Shown here in pieces: positions 45,482-57,785 of a DNA stretch of 64,000 nucleotides. This DNA comes from Armigeres subalbatus (taxonomy: Eukaryota; Arthropoda; Insecta; Diptera; Culicidae). Each line of letters begins with the position of its first letter. Position 1 is the first letter of the stretch. Below the pieces are notes generated by a model. It did no database searches. It had not been told where the DNA came from and worked only from the letters and a program-made list of their open reading frames with translations. Both the position numbers and the translations under genes were made by a program. The stretch covers positions 243,403,047 to 243,467,046 of the forward strand of contig NC_085141.1 in assembly GCF_024139115.2 (NCBI RefSeq), in the 5' to 3' direction.

Positions 45482-46310
45482 TTCGACGTCATAGACGCTG
45501 AAGACATGAACACATTTAAACACGAGATCCAGATATTTCATAACTGGAGTATAAAAAGTTTGCTACAGCTCAATATAAAGAAATGTAACTTAATTACTAT
45601 AAGCAGAAAACGAAATATTCCAAATATGACAATCACTTTAGGTAGCCAAAAGGTAACAAGATGTGATAGAATATGGGATCTTGGCATAATTATAGACTCT
45701 AAGCTTACGTTCATTGACCATTATAATACTATTATAAACAAATCTAATAATATGTTAGGATTCAGAAAAAGGTTTGGCTACAACTTCCACGATCCATACA
45801 CTATAAAAATATTATATATTTCTTATGTCAGATCGACACTTGAATATTGCAGCCAAGCTTGGTCACCTTACACAGTCACGCATGACACAAGACTTGAGTC
45901 GGTACAAAAGCAATTTTTATTATATGCACTACGCAAGTTAGAGTGGACTCATCTTCCACTCCCGTCTTATGAAGCACGATGCATGCTAATTAGTATACAA
46001 ACATTGAAGGAACGACGGGAATCATCGTATCTTTCATTAATGATATTATCCCGAACAAGGTCGACTCAAATGCAATATTATCTAAATTAAATTTTTATAT
46101 CTCATCAAGACCTTTGCGAAATCGAACTTTATTTGCCTATTTGCCTGGACCAACTGGACATAACATGGCTGAATAGCGATCTACAGGAGGTTGTGAGAAC
46201 TGTGAGGTCTGCATGGGAGGTTTTGAGATTGAGTTCTGAAGAATGCTATAAAACTCTAATACAACCTCACCTGATACTTGGGATAACTTGGTCTATGTTC
46301 CACTTAGTGT
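45482..46310 (+). pseudogene. LINE reverse transcriptase C-terminal fragment (second family)
   Basis: An open stretch (45482-46088) encodes LQLNIKKCNLITISRKR, LGIIIDSKLTF, then STLEYCSQAWSPYT and RLESVQKQFLLYALRKL. This is the typical thumb/C-terminal region of Jockey/I-type reverse transcriptases. After a stop, a diverged continuation includes FISSRPLRNRTLFAYLPG in other frames. The catalytic FADD region is absent, so it is a 5'-truncated dead copy. It is different from the 22.8-kb LINE. Confidence 0.75.
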
Positions 46311-46900
46311 TGATATGAACCTTTCCGTATCTGACGTCTATTTTTAATAAGTCAAAAGCACAGTTTTTGACCGATTCTTTCGCAACAACTAGCATTTTCT
46401 CCCAATTTTCTTATATTTCTAAAAATTCTAAAAATTTCAATTAAATCCATACCTCGGAATTTGGGCTATATGTCACACGACTTGCAGCATTACATGTGAC
46501 ATGACAATCGCCAGGAGGACCTGTGGGGTGGACATTTCCTACTTTTGGTCTAAACAAGTCATGTGACGGCTCAACCTTCATGATTTTGTCACATAAAGTT
46601 GAAAATAAGCTTTTAGCGGTATTCCTCAGTTATGTACGAAACAATTTGTATGGACCCCTCGATTTTCGTCAAATATTGACTTACCAAAACTGCCATTACT
46701 CAGACATTTCTCATTCGATCTTTTATGTTAGCAATCGTTGAAGAGATTTTTTGTAACTTTTAAACTGTTTAATAATTGTGTTTAATAATTCGTGAGTCTT
46801 GGTTTTGGTGACAATAAAGATAAATTACGATTTCCGAAGGGATGACATTTTGGGTTGGTTTTGTATTCTTGGGGATTTTTCGGTCATATTGGAACCCAAT
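46311..46900. repeat. 3' flank shared with other family members
   Basis: ATGAACCTTTCCGTATCTGACGT (46315 onward) matches 51080-51105 and its mirror near 53540. TAATAATTCGTGAGTCTTGG with the sequence up to the gene matches 57868-58080. These are the remains of the duplicated flank beyond paralogues 6, 7, 8 and 9. Confidence 0.55.
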
Positions 46901-46962
46901 CAAACAAAGCATTTGCAATGTGCACAATCGTGTTTATTAAGATGTGGCCAAATCCCTTTAAC

Positions 46963-47523
46963 TTATTTCTTACCCAACAAGGAGCCCAACAGCGAGCTGC
47001 TAAGTGATGCGACGGACGTTGTGAGTGCGGTCACGTTAGCGACGGCATTGTTCAGCTCGGTAACCAGAGTGCTTGATACTGAAGCTCCAGCAGCGACGAT
47101 TTGGTTAACGATGGCGTTCACGTTGTCAAGAGCGGCCGACAATTGGTTGACGGCTGTGTTGAGATTTGGGTTTACAACGGATCCGATTAAAGAAAAAGCG
47201 TTACCAACGAGGCCGGATACAGTCGATTGGGCATTATTAACAGCCGTTTGAGCTTCACTCAGAGCCGTGGACAAAGCAGCATTAGAGGTAGTGACAACAT
47301 TGCTCAAAGCACTGTTGAGCAAGTTTGTTACGTTCGACAGTTGGCCCAGCAGAGTGCCGAGCAAGCTGGATAGAGTGTTGCCAATGTTCGTGAGCAATTG
47401 CGGACTGGCAAGAGTGACCTGTAGATAACAATTACGGAAACATAATTTATTTCAATTTATATCTATGAATTGTCTTACCCCCAAAAGGCACAGGCCAAAA
47501 CCGATGATCAGCAAGTTTTTCAT
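46963..47523 (-). CDS. Secreted amphipathic protein, paralogue 6
   Basis: Exon 1 is 47479-47523, the intron 47419-47478 (60 bp), and exon 2 46963-47418. The polyadenylation signal is at 46933-46938 (minus). The 166-residue product starts MKNLLIIGFGLCLLGVTLAS. It has QLSNVTNLLNSALSN and ends LLGSLLGKK. The promoter is class B, while the 5' part of its coding sequence is closer to class A members, suggesting exchange (gene conversion) among copies. It is a direct duplicate of paralogue 9 together with over 1 kb of upstream sequence. Function unknown. Confidence 0.87.
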
Positions 47524-47723
47524 TTTTGCAGTGGGAGTATCTAATACCGTCTCAAAACTGGAACTGGTTGAAAGTAACTCGTATCGTAGTATTTATAGCG
47601 GACTTGTATCAAAAAATATTTCCATTGGCATTCACAGACAATCAAAATATTTCCCAATCGAATTATGTTGCCTGGGAAATTGATATCTCACAGAAGAATG
47701 CATAGCATTGTTGTAAGCACAAC
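47524..47723 (-). promoter_or_regulatory. Class B promoter of paralogue 6
   Basis: TATAAATA (minus) is at 47590-47597. The class B box is at 47681-47723 (plus reading TGATATCTCACAGAAGAATG, then CATAGCATTGTTGTAAGCAC). Confidence 0.68.
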
Positions 47724-48539
47724 AAATACAAAATTGTATCACGATTCTTAGTTGAGCTTACATTATGTTTTGATGCTACTTTCAAGGACGATTTCAATTC
47801 TTACAAGTAGGTAATTGATAATGAGGTGTTTGTTCTGCAATATATAACTGCCAGGGCAACGAATAACAAACATAATATGCCATCTGTTGTAGAATTTTTT
47901 TTTACATTATGTCCAAATAAAATTATTCGTGCAATTTATTTAAGCACTGAGTTCAAAATTTGAACTATATGATGAAAATAATAGGCATTGAGTGGTAGGG
48001 AAAACAATAATTTTGTCTTGTGATTTGAACTTAGAGCTTCACAAATATTTCAATTATAATATTTTTGAAAATGTCTGCAAAAACGTCTACTTTAACCTAA
48101 CAAGTTTTTTTTTTGTTTTTACATGTTGAATTCAACGGAAGCGAAGCTAATTTTTGAAAGGTTAGTGGAATACGATTTGGCTAAATATTGCCCTTCAAAT
48201 TTGTGGAATTATTTTTTCCAATGAATGTTTAAGTCCATATATTTTATTCTAATCTAAAGTGATTCAATTATTTTTACCCTAACTATAAATTGAAAATCCT
48301 TGCGCAGCAGCAAAACGTTGAACATAACAGTAAAAATATTTTGGTCTTGCGGTATTTGGTTGAATAGTTCGTTTTTGAGTGATAAAATGGCTTACTTTTC
48401 CATACCTTACATTTCCATGAGAGCTGTGATGACCATTGAAGCACCTTAAACATTCATTCTAATAATGGAAAACCAACAATGAAAAAACAATTGTTTTATT
48501 AGTACATTTTGCTCAATTAGCATGGATGAATGATCAAAC

Positions 48540-49160
48540 GGGGAAGGTTCGTTTGGCCGAAACCCATTTGCCAAAGCCATTTGTCCGGATGCCACTAGGC
48601 CAAAAGTTGTTTGGCCTAATATACCATTTGGCCGAACAGACCATTAGGCTGAAAGTCATTTGGCCGAAAAAGTCTTTTGGCCCAAAATGCTCATTTGGCC
48701 GAAAGGGTCGTTTGGCCGGAAGGGTCATTAGGTCGAAAGGGTCAATAGGACGAAAGAGTCATTTGGCCGAAAGGGTAATTGAGCCGTAAGGGTCATTTGG
48801 CCGAAAAGGTCGTTTGGACGAAAGGGTCGTTTGGCTGAAAAGGTCGTTTGACCGAAAGAGTCAATTGGCCGAATAGATCATTTAAAAAGTGAGAAATGAG
48901 GAGACGTCTCACTTCTCACTCCCTATTTATCACTTCTCGCTGTAATAAATGAGGAGCGCAAAGTGAGTAGTGAGACGTCTCACTACTAACATCGCGCTTC
49001 TCACTTTTTACAGCAAGAAGTGATAAAGGAGGAGTGAGAAATGAGACGGCTCACTTCTCACTTTTCAAATAACCTATTCGGCCAAATGACCCTTTCGGCC
49101 TAATGACTCTTTCGGCCAGATTACCCATTCGGCCAAATGACCCTTTCGGCCCCTCATTGT
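48540..49160. mobile_element. Composite fold-back element: GGCCGAAA arrays around a GTGAGAAATGAGG palindrome
   Basis: 48540-48880 holds about 15 units like CATTTGGCCGAAAGGGT. 49075-49160 holds the same unit inverted (ACCCTTTCGGCCAAATGAC). Between them, 48885-49070 is the fold-back sequence with AGACGTCTCAC repeats. The smaller element at 51334-51510 has the same architecture with just one unit on each side. Confidence 0.7.
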
Positions 49161-49560
49161 CTCTCCAAAATACTCCGATTTGAATTAAAATGTGTTCCAC
49201 TTTTCTTCGTTAGATCAATTTATAAAAATCGTCAGTTTTAGCAATTCTGCTGTATTATAAAAATATCCCTAAATATTTCAATCACAGTTTGCATTGTGAT
49301 TTGATTGTTTCAAATGTCCAAATATTTAATAAATGAAAGAAAAAAACAAATGTAGATCGATTTTATTTTTTGGTAGGCACAGCCCCAACATCCCCTAAGG
49401 CCTGATGCAACTTTAAAGCATTGTATTCCCTTTATATGGGGTCCACATAAGATAACCTTGAAAAAAGTGTTGAAATCAGTTTTGGCCCAAGCGGCCTGAC
49501 GAAATCGGCAATTCTCGAGGCATTCGAGACACAGAATAAGCACAAATGTCATTCATTCCT
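49160..49560. other. No gene recognised
   Basis: AT-rich DNA. An 80-codon minus-strand frame has no recognisable motif. Confidence 0.4.
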
Positions 49561-49699
49561 AGAATACTCGAATTCCCCGCAACTTAAATTTGAATCAAAT
49601 AGAAACCAGGTCAGTTAATAACGTGAAAATAATCCACTCAACAAATATTTTTCTGCCGCAGCCTTGAAAACTTGTTACTACAGAACAAACTACTCGTTG

Positions 49700-49965
49700 A
49701 CAATGCTTCATTGTCGTCTCATTCGTCTGTGATGAAACACATTTTGACTGTTTATAAGCAATGTCATTCATCCTAGTCTCACTTTCAATAATGCCATGCT
49801 TTCTTTTGAAAATATCTGTTTCAAAAGTGCAATAAACATTATCAGAAAACATTTCGTTTAGGATAAATTATTTCCCGATACATGTTGCTATAAATACTGA
49901 GACCTAAATTGATTTCAAGCAGTTCCAGTTTTGACAGGAAAGTCACAGATACTTCTATTAACAAA
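49700..49965 (+). promoter_or_regulatory. Class A promoter of paralogue 7
   Basis: ACAATGCTTCATTGT (one change from the usual box) begins at 49700, followed by CGTCTCATTCGTCT. TATAAATA is at 49889-49896, 77 bp before the ATG. Confidence 0.7.
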
Positions 49966-50526
49966 ATGAAAAACTTACTGATTATCGGTTTTGGCCTGTG
50001 CCTTTTGGGGGTAAGACGTACCATAAATATAAATTGAAATAAATTATGTTTCCGTAATTGTTATCTACAGGTCACTCTTGCCCATCCGCAATTGCTTACG
50101 AACATTGGCAACACACTATCCAGCTTGCTCGGCACTCTGCTGGGCCAACTGACGAACGTAACAAACTTGCTCAACAGTGCTTTGAGCAATGTTGTCACTA
50201 CCTCTAATGCTGCTTTGGCTACGGCTCTGAGTGAAGCTCAAACGGCGGTTAATAATGCCCAATCGACTGTGTCCGGCCTCGTTGGTAACGCTTTTTCTCT
50301 AATCGGTTCCGTTGTAAACCCAAATCTCAACACAGCCGTCAACCAATTGTCGGCCGCTGTTAGCAACGTGAATGCCATCGTTAACCAAATTGTCGCTGTT
50401 GGAGCTTCAGTATCAAGCACTCTGGTTACCGAGCTGAACAATGCCGTTGCTAACGTAACCGCTCTCACAACGTCCGTCACATCACTAAGCAGCTCGCTGT
50501 TGGGCTCCCTGTTGGGTAAGAAATAA
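49966..50526 (+). CDS. Secreted amphipathic protein, paralogue 7
   Basis: Exon 1 is 49966-50010, the intron 50011-50070 (60 bp, GTAAGA...ACAG), and exon 2 50071-50526; AATAAA is at 50551. The 166-residue product starts MKNLLIIGFGLCLLGVTLAH. It differs from paralogue 5 at a few sites (AAVSNVNAIV, IVAVGASVSS, ANVTALTTSVTS). It converges on paralogue 8, its mirrored twin, and the two share flanks on both sides. Cysteine-free after the signal peptide; function unknown. Confidence 0.88.
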
Positions 50527-51333
50527 GTAAAAAGGATTTGGCCACATCTTAATAAACACAATTGTGCACATTGCAAATACTTTGTTTGATTGCTACGCAT
50601 GATAAGAGAATATTTCCTGACGGAATTCAGGTCAGTAGCCATCGATAGGTTAACGCACAACTGTCATTTTTATTTTTTCACGCATGCTGCGACGCAGCAA
50701 AACTAAATAAACAAAAATGACAGTTGTGCGTTGCTTCCGTATCGAGTGGTGTGCCCCCGAAAACGCGAGCACTTTGAAACTTGGATTCCGTCAGGAGTGA
50801 CCTTAACCGTCTTAGATGTGAGTTCCAATATGACCGAATATTCTCCAAGATTATAAAACCACCCTGTCATCGCTTCTGAAATCATAAAATTGGATATGCC
50901 GGTATACCATAAATGTCATGTCATAAGTCTAGCAGGATACCGCACCGTTAAAAGCTCGAATGACCAGCACTTGAAACCCTTAGCCCATGTCCGTATACTG
51001 TCCATCTTAGAATATTGAAGACTCAAAGTCAGCCAAAGAAGTCAAAAATACCTTGGTCTACGTTCCGCTCACTGTTGATAATAACCTTTCCGTATCTGGC
51101 GTATAATTTTAATGAGTTGCGAATATCGAGCAAGCTGTCAAAAAGGGCCGCCCAGAAGCCATGTGATCATACATGGAGGGAGGGGGGATTTACAAAAAAA
51201 AACACAATAAACCACATGAACCGTTTGTTTGAGAAACTGCATATTTAACATTGCCTGAATGAGATTTTTATATATTCTGAATCTTTGTCCTTGTGATCTG
51301 TATAGAAGAAATCGGCCATTTGGACATTTGGAC

Positions 51334-51510
51334 ATTTGGCCGAATAGTTCATTTGAAAAGTGAGAAATGAGGTGTGAAAAGTGAGACTCTCACTACTTAT
51401 TCCGCGCTTCTTACTTTTTACAGTGAGAAATGGGAAATAAGTAGTGATAAGTGACGCGTCTCACTTTTCACACCTCATTTCTCACTTTTCAAATGTCCTA
51501 TTCGGCCAAA
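51334..51510. mobile_element. Fold-back element, copy 3, nearly perfect
   Basis: TTTGGCCGAATAG with CATTTGAAAAGTGAGAAATG at the left is mirrored by CATTTCTCACTTTTCAAATG and CTATTCGGCCAAA at the right. The inner part pairs GTGTGAAAAGTGAG with CTCACTTTTCACAC. Confidence 0.72.
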
Positions 51511-51519
51511 TGACCTATT

Positions 51520-53190
51520 CGGCTAACACCTCTACACCGATATAAATATTTTTTCAAGGTTTTCGAGATTATTTTTGCGATTGGCAATTAGGTAAATGAT
51601 GTGTATTTTGTAACATAGTTACAAAATAGGAACCGTTTTAGTACATTTAATTGAGTTTGATTGATTAGCTTATGCCATGAGAAGCCGATTTAAATCATCT
51701 TGTAGGATTAAGTACTAAGATTCGAGCAAATACGTATTACCGGTAGCGCCTCTGGTTGTCAAAAAATGCAACTACCTTACATACTGAATCACAAGCAACT
51801 TGGGTGTCACTTGCCGTTTTTCTTCTCAGAAAAATATGATGAGATGACAAGAGAATTTTGAGGTAATATTTCTTCTAATAATTTATTTACCTTTAAGATT
51901 CCAAAGGTTATAAAGAAACAATTTGCCAATCAATAGCTCTTTACTAAGTTGAACGGCAATTGAAGAGGACGTAGTCCCTGTGAGTTTGTGACCATTATTA
52001 GCCGGAACAATCGTTCAATCAAGCTTTAGTGAGGGAAATTGTAGAATCTTATAAGTACGTTCTTTGTAAAGCATTTCTATGTTGTTTCTAGCTATCAGAA
52101 TCACGAAAATTGGTGGAAGAAAGTTACTAGGCCCAAGTGCGCGGGAACAAGAATTTCCGATGTAAGATGTAAAATGTTACACAAAAAAAGCTTGTTGAAA
52201 AATTTAGTATTTCAAAATTAGTACCAATAACTAATTTTAGTAAATAAGTCGTGGCTGCTCGAGACTCAGGTAAGGCATCGAATAATTCTGCTCAAACAAC
52301 TCGTGTAAAATTGGTGTTATGTTGTGCTAATGTGACCTGTGATTTATGTTTTTCCCTTTTTGGTGTGTGAAGGAACTTGAAATCTTTCACGCGAAGGTGT
52401 TCCGTCCGGTCTGAAGATCGGATTGTAGGTTGCGAGAGGTCTCGATCACTCCGATTCCTCTTGGTGGTAGGTAGGATTGTAGTAGAATTGATAGGACTGG
52501 TAACAAAAATTAAATTCCTATTAACGAACTCGGAGATTGTTTTAGACAAAGGAAAGATTGATCGATTGTTTTTTTTTAGAATTCATTGTCTGGGAAGGGA
52601 ACTGGGGATTAAATCGTAAAGGTTGTGAGTGATTTGGTCGGTTCGTTCTACTGTTTTTCCATGATTTTGAAGGACTCGCCCTGAGTCTCGCCGGGTATCT
52701 TATCTTGCTGCTTCACAAGCAAGAGATTTAGGTCATCTTGCTTGGCGCTTAAGTGAAGCCAGTTAAACGGAAATCAAAGAACGGTTCCAACTCCAAAACT
52801 CCTCGTTACAATTTTTTAAACATTCACTTAATATTATTCGTCGAGAATACACATATTTTAATACTAAAAAGCACGTACTTTGGCCGTCAACCTGCCCTCC
52901 CTCATGTGAATAATTTGGATGAGAAACTGCATATATCCATTTTACACAATTTCGAGAAAACAACGAAAAAACTGTTTTTAAACAAAGTGACACTGAATAT
53001 TTCGATTTCTTCGATACATATCAATAGTTTTTGCAAAACTCCACATCATGGGGAACTTCCAGTGCGAAAACTGTAAGCAGTACTCCATAATTGCTTTTAA
53101 AAGTGCATGTACATATATAGTTTCTCCCAACAAACAACAAAAAATCATACATTCCTGTACAAAAAAAAACATTTTCGTATTTTTTACCAG
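51520..53190. other. No gene recognised
   Basis: AT-rich spacer of the second inverted duplication. Frames up to 130 codons on the minus strand (52978-53370) read through MITE and low-complexity sequence and carry no domain I can name. Confidence 0.4.
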
Positions 53191-53194
53191 AATA

Positions 53195-53319
53195 GGGTAA
53201 GGGGGGTATTTTGAACCACCATTTCGACGGCTCATATTTTGGACCACTAAGTGCAAATTCCTCTTGGTAGTCCAAAATAAGAGCCCTTGTGAGGGTGGCC
53301 CAAAATACATCCTATACCC
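53195..53319. mobile_element. 125-bp MITE with TA target site
   Basis: GGGTAAGGGGGGTATTTTGA and the reverse complement of TGGCCCAAAATACATCCTAT with ACCC form terminal repeats. TA flanks both ends (53193-53194, 53320-53321), as for Tc1/mariner-type insertions. Confidence 0.62.
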
Positions 53320-53871
53320 TACGTATTTTGGACGAGGATTCAGAATATATAAAAATCTCATTTTGGTCAAAAATGTTACATATGCAATTTCTCAAACAAA
53401 CGATTCATGTAGTTTATTTTGGTCTTTTTGCAAACCCCTCCTCCCTTCATGTATGACCACATGGCTTCTGGACGGTCCTTTTCGACAGCTTGTTCAATAT
53501 TTGCAACTCATTAAAATTATACGCCCGCTACGGAAAGGTTATTATCAACAGTGAGCGGAACGTAGACCAAGGTATTTTTGACAACTTCAGATTGATATTC
53601 TACAATATTCTAAAATGGACAGTACACGGACATGGGATAAGGGTTTCATGTGATGCTCATCCGAGCTTTTAACGATGCGGTGTCCTGCTAGACTTATGAC
53701 ATGACATGAAATATCGGCATATCAAATTTTATGATTTCAGAAGCGATGACAGGGTGGTTTCATAATCTGGAACTCACCTCTAAGACGGTTAACTGTTATG
53801 CGTAGCAATCAAACAAAGTATTTGCAATGTGCACAATTGTGTTTATTAAGATGTGGCCAAATCCTTTTAAC

Positions 53872-54433
53872 TTATTTCTTACCCAACAGGGAGCCCAACA
53901 GCGAGCTGCTAAGTGATGCGACGGACGTTGTAAGAGCGGTAACGTCTGCAACGGCATTGTTCAGCTCGGTAACCAGAGTGCTTGATACTGAAGCTCCAGC
54001 AGCGACGATTTGGTTAACGATGGCGTTCACGTTGTCAAGAGCGGCCGACAATTGGTTGACGGCTGTGTTGAGATTCGGGTTTACAAGGGAACCGACTAAA
54101 GAAAAAGCGTTACCAACGAGGCCGGATACAGTCGATTGGGCATTATTAACCGCCGTTTGAGCTTCACTCAGAGCCGTGGTCAAAGCAGCATTAGAGGTAG
54201 TGACAACATTGCTCAAAGCACTGTTGAGCAAGTTTGTTACGTTCGTCAGTTGGCCCAGCAGAGTGCCGAGCAAGCTGGATAGAGTGTTGCCAATGTTCGT
54301 GAGCAGTTGCGGACTGGCAAGAGTGACCTGTAGATAACAATTACGGAGGAATAATTTATTTTCAATTTATATTTATGGTACGTCTTACCCCCAAAAGGCA
54401 CAGGCCAAAACCGATGATCATCAAGTTTTTCAT
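53872..54433 (-). CDS. Secreted amphipathic protein, paralogue 8
   Basis: Exon 1 is 54389-54433, the intron 54328-54388 (61 bp), and exon 2 53872-54327. The polyadenylation signal is at 53842-53847 (minus). The 166-residue product starts MKNLMIIGFGLCLLGVTLAS, with Met in place of Leu in the signal peptide. The mature part has NAFSLVGSLVNPNL and AVADVTALTTS. The 5' leader has lost about 8 bp compared with its relatives. It is the mirrored twin of paralogue 7. Function unknown. Confidence 0.87.
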
Positions 54434-54678
54434 TTTGTTAGTAGGTGACTTTCTTGTCAAAACTGGAACTGCTTGAAATCAATTTGGGTCTCAGTATTTA
54501 TAGCAACATGTAGCGGGAAATAATTTACTCTAAACACTCATACAAGCGAAATTAATATCTTTCAAAAGAATGAATGGCATTATTGAAAGTGCGACTGTGA
54601 TAAATGACATTGCTTATAAACAGTCAAAATGTGTTTCGACATCACCACAAACGAATGAGACGACAATTGGAGCATTGT
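54434..54678 (-). promoter_or_regulatory. Class A promoter of paralogue 8, slightly altered
   Basis: TATAAATA (minus) is at 54495-54502. The box reads ACAATGCTCCAATTGT (54663-54678), one base longer than usual. The spacing between the box and TATA is about 160 bp rather than 190-205 bp. Confidence 0.65.
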
Positions 54679-55020
54679 TAACGAGCAGTTTGTAGTAAAA
54701 ACTTTTCAAGGCTGCGCAGGAAAATACATGTTGAGTGGATTATTTCCACGTTACAAACTGACCTGGTTTCTGTTTGATTCAAATTTATGTTGCAGCGAAT
54801 TCGAGTATCCTCGGAACGAACAACATTTGTGCTTATTCTGCGTTTCGAATGAGTCGAGAATTGTCGATTTCGTCACGTCTCTCGTGAGACGATCATGTAA
54901 TTTAAAAGGGAATAATCGACAATTCTCACTTCATACGAAACGCCATATCTCTTAAAGGCGGAAAATAAGCACAACGTTAAGCTTTTTCAGTGGAGTGTCT
55001 TCACCTGTCATAACTCGAGT

Positions 55021-55128
55021 TTAGTACTATTCCATTTAATTCTACCAACTTGTAATCTTGATACGTATTATGACATCAACTATATGGCAATCTTCAATGT
55101 CTCGTACTTGATTCGGAATAGTACTAAA
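55021..55128. mobile_element. 108-bp MITE, copy 1
   Basis: TTTAGTACTATTCC (55021-55034) and GGAATAGTACTAAA (55115-55128) are perfect 14-bp terminal inverted repeats. An inverted copy lies at 62464-62572 within a larger mirrored block. Confidence 0.68.
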
Positions 55129-55229
55129 ATCTTATGTCTTATGACAGGCACAATTATATCTTTTTATGGAATACAAGCAGAACATATGATAGTAATTTGT
55201 GCAACAAACTTTTCAACGGTATGTTTTCC

Positions 55230-56850
55230 AGCACGGTCGTACGTAGTACGAGTGCTTACCGAACTGGATCTTCCAGAGGGTTTATTCTGGACTTTCGAAG
55301 GTAGATTTGACTATTTCCTATTTTGTATCATTATTTTGAATCGTAGCGTTTCTATAAAATAGGACAAAGTTTGATACAAACACCTTGATAAAAATATCAA
55401 AGGACGAATTAGTGGCGTTACTGACCGAGACTCGGAGCCCTGATGACCATGCGTGGAATATTGATGGAATATTCCGTTGAATCATTAGCTGAAGGAGAGT
55501 TTTCTCAAGAGCAGGTGGAAGTTTTGGAGACAAATATTCCGAGTCTAGATAAAGTCGCGTAGCAAAACCATTCACACACGCAAAGCATTACCATTCATGG
55601 TGATCAAGTTTTACAAAACTCTGTGTGTCACGATGTCATCAGCAAAGACTGTTCCGTAATTGTCGCGACGCCCCGTTGCACCTTTGAATGACAAGCTTTC
55701 CACTCAAGTTCCCACGGAAATTGGTAATACGTTAGCTTCTGAAAATGTCGAGGCAGCCAAGGATGCAGTTGTTTCAGGTGTAAAGTTCTCGAGAAATCCA
55801 AAGACTCAGAAATAGGCGCTCAAAAAACCTTGACGAATGAGTCTCATACTCGAGGCATTTTTCACCTGCCACGCTTACTCGTTTACTGGACACCACCATT
55901 ACGGGATAGCAGATTTTGCCTATCGCCCTTACCTATTGCCTATCGATTCAACTCCTCAACCCTTCTTTAATAGTATACAAAAGAAAATCCATAGTTTCAA
56001 GCGTTGATCTGAAAACAGCAATCCACAGGACCATAAAAACAGTAGAAAATTAGATCAATTCAATTTTTTTGTAGAATCGTCGTCATAATTGGTCTTAATA
56101 CGGTCCTTAAATTGGTCCTCAAACTTCTGAGGTCGGTGTGAGGCAGTACAACCATGCTCATTTCGTATGGTGAGTACAGCTGAAACATTCGGTTAATTGC
56201 CTTAATGTAGGCAATTAAAATGAAAATAAGTTCTACGAGCACACGCGCGTTTCACTGGCGTTTCCACTGGCGCATCTCACCCCGCATAGGGGAGGAGAAG
56301 ACCACCAGCTGACATCGAGAGAAAAAGTAGAATCATTGAAATTTCACACGGTGTGGTATAGGAAATGAAGTATGTTTTTGTTATAAAACAAAAATTAGAA
56401 ACGCTTCTCAAAAAAATCTTGGTTTACGGGATTAGAATTTTAAAAGCACACAAAATAGACATGATATCTCGATTTTTAAATTTTTTTCGAATAAGCAGTT
56501 AATACTTAAGATTGTTGAACTTCTAACCCCACAAACTAAAAATTGTTTGGCAAAAAAATCTATAACGTTGTAGAGACATTTTGATTTTCATTTTCTATAT
56601 CATGCCATGTCAAATTTCCATGGTTCTACTTTTTCTCTAAACTTTTCCAGGTGGCAGCACTGATGAAGGAACCTCCCCCATGGTTTCAAAATATTTCGGG
56701 TGATTTAAAAAAATCAAATTTCTGCACAACAAAATTATAAATTAGATAACTGTCATCGGAAATCTATTTATCTATTTAATACCTTTTTTTTTATTATCTT
56801 TATTAATGAGGTTTTCGGCCCTTGACCGGTTCACCTCAATCTTATATCTT
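55230..56850. other. No gene recognised
   Basis: AT-rich intergenic DNA with short frames (up to 85 codons) and no recognisable domain. Confidence 0.4.
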
Positions 56851-56851
56851 C

Positions 56852-56890
56852 TTGTATATATATATATTATATATATATATATATATATAA
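56852..56890. repeat. (TA)n microsatellite
   Basis: An uninterrupted run of TATATA with one TATTATA interruption. Confidence 0.9.
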
Positions 56891-56904
56891 ATCTCAATGT
56901 TTGT

Positions 56905-57785
56905 ATGTTTGTATGTATGTTCCAGCATAACTTCTGAACCCATGTACCGATTTTAACTAAATTTGGAACACACATTCTTTATCTTAAGGAGACGACGGGG
57001 GGTCATGCTCTCAAACTCAGTGTTATTTTATCTGGAGAGTATGTTTGTTTTAGGGGAATATGGGGTAGAATAGTCTCATATATTATATATAATATAAAAA
57101 TGGATTTCTGTCTGTCTGTCTGATCATTATAAACTACTGAACCATTCGGCGTGAACACTAGTATGCAGAGGTTTTTGGAGTCAAGGAAGTTTTTATGATT
57201 CTTGGAGACCCCTCCCCCTTCTGAATGGGGGGCTCCCAAATAAATAAATAAATTACAGCATATCTCGAGAACTACTCAAGCAACTAAAGTTAGCATGTTG
57301 AGGTTTTTGAAATTCAGAATTGTTTCTTTGGTGATTCGTGACCCCTCCCCCATCTGGAAGGGGGGGGCCATCATATAAAAGAAACATAATTTGTCTGCAT
57401 AATTTGGAAACTGATCAAGCAAATGGAACCAAATTTGGCATGAGATAGAATAGGCAAGAAATGTTTCCGTGGTAGTTCGTAAGCCCTCTACTCTCTTCAA
57501 GGAGGGAGGGGGGGGGGGCTCCCATACAAAGAAATCGAAATTTCCACATAACTCAAAATCGAATCAAGCAAATGGCACCAAATTTGGTATGTTAAAGGTT
57601 TTTTAAGTCAGGAAATGTTTCTTTGGTGGTTCGTGACCTCTCCCCCTTTTGGAAGGGGGGCTCTCATACGAATGAAACATAAATTTCTGCATAATTCAGA
57701 AACTAATCAAGCAAATGGAACTAAATTTGGCATGTGAGAGTTTTTGAAGGCAAGAAATGTTTCCTGCCTCATATGTATCCCTAAA
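56905..57785 (+). repeat. About 146-bp diverged tandem repeats
   Basis: The core AATCAAGCAAATGGAACCAA, then TTTGGCATG, recurs at about 57411, 57556 and 57703. More diverged copies start at 56940, 57120 and 57265. Each copy ends in a C-rich then G-rich motif (GACCCCTCCCCC, GGAAGGGGGGCTC). Confidence 0.75.
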
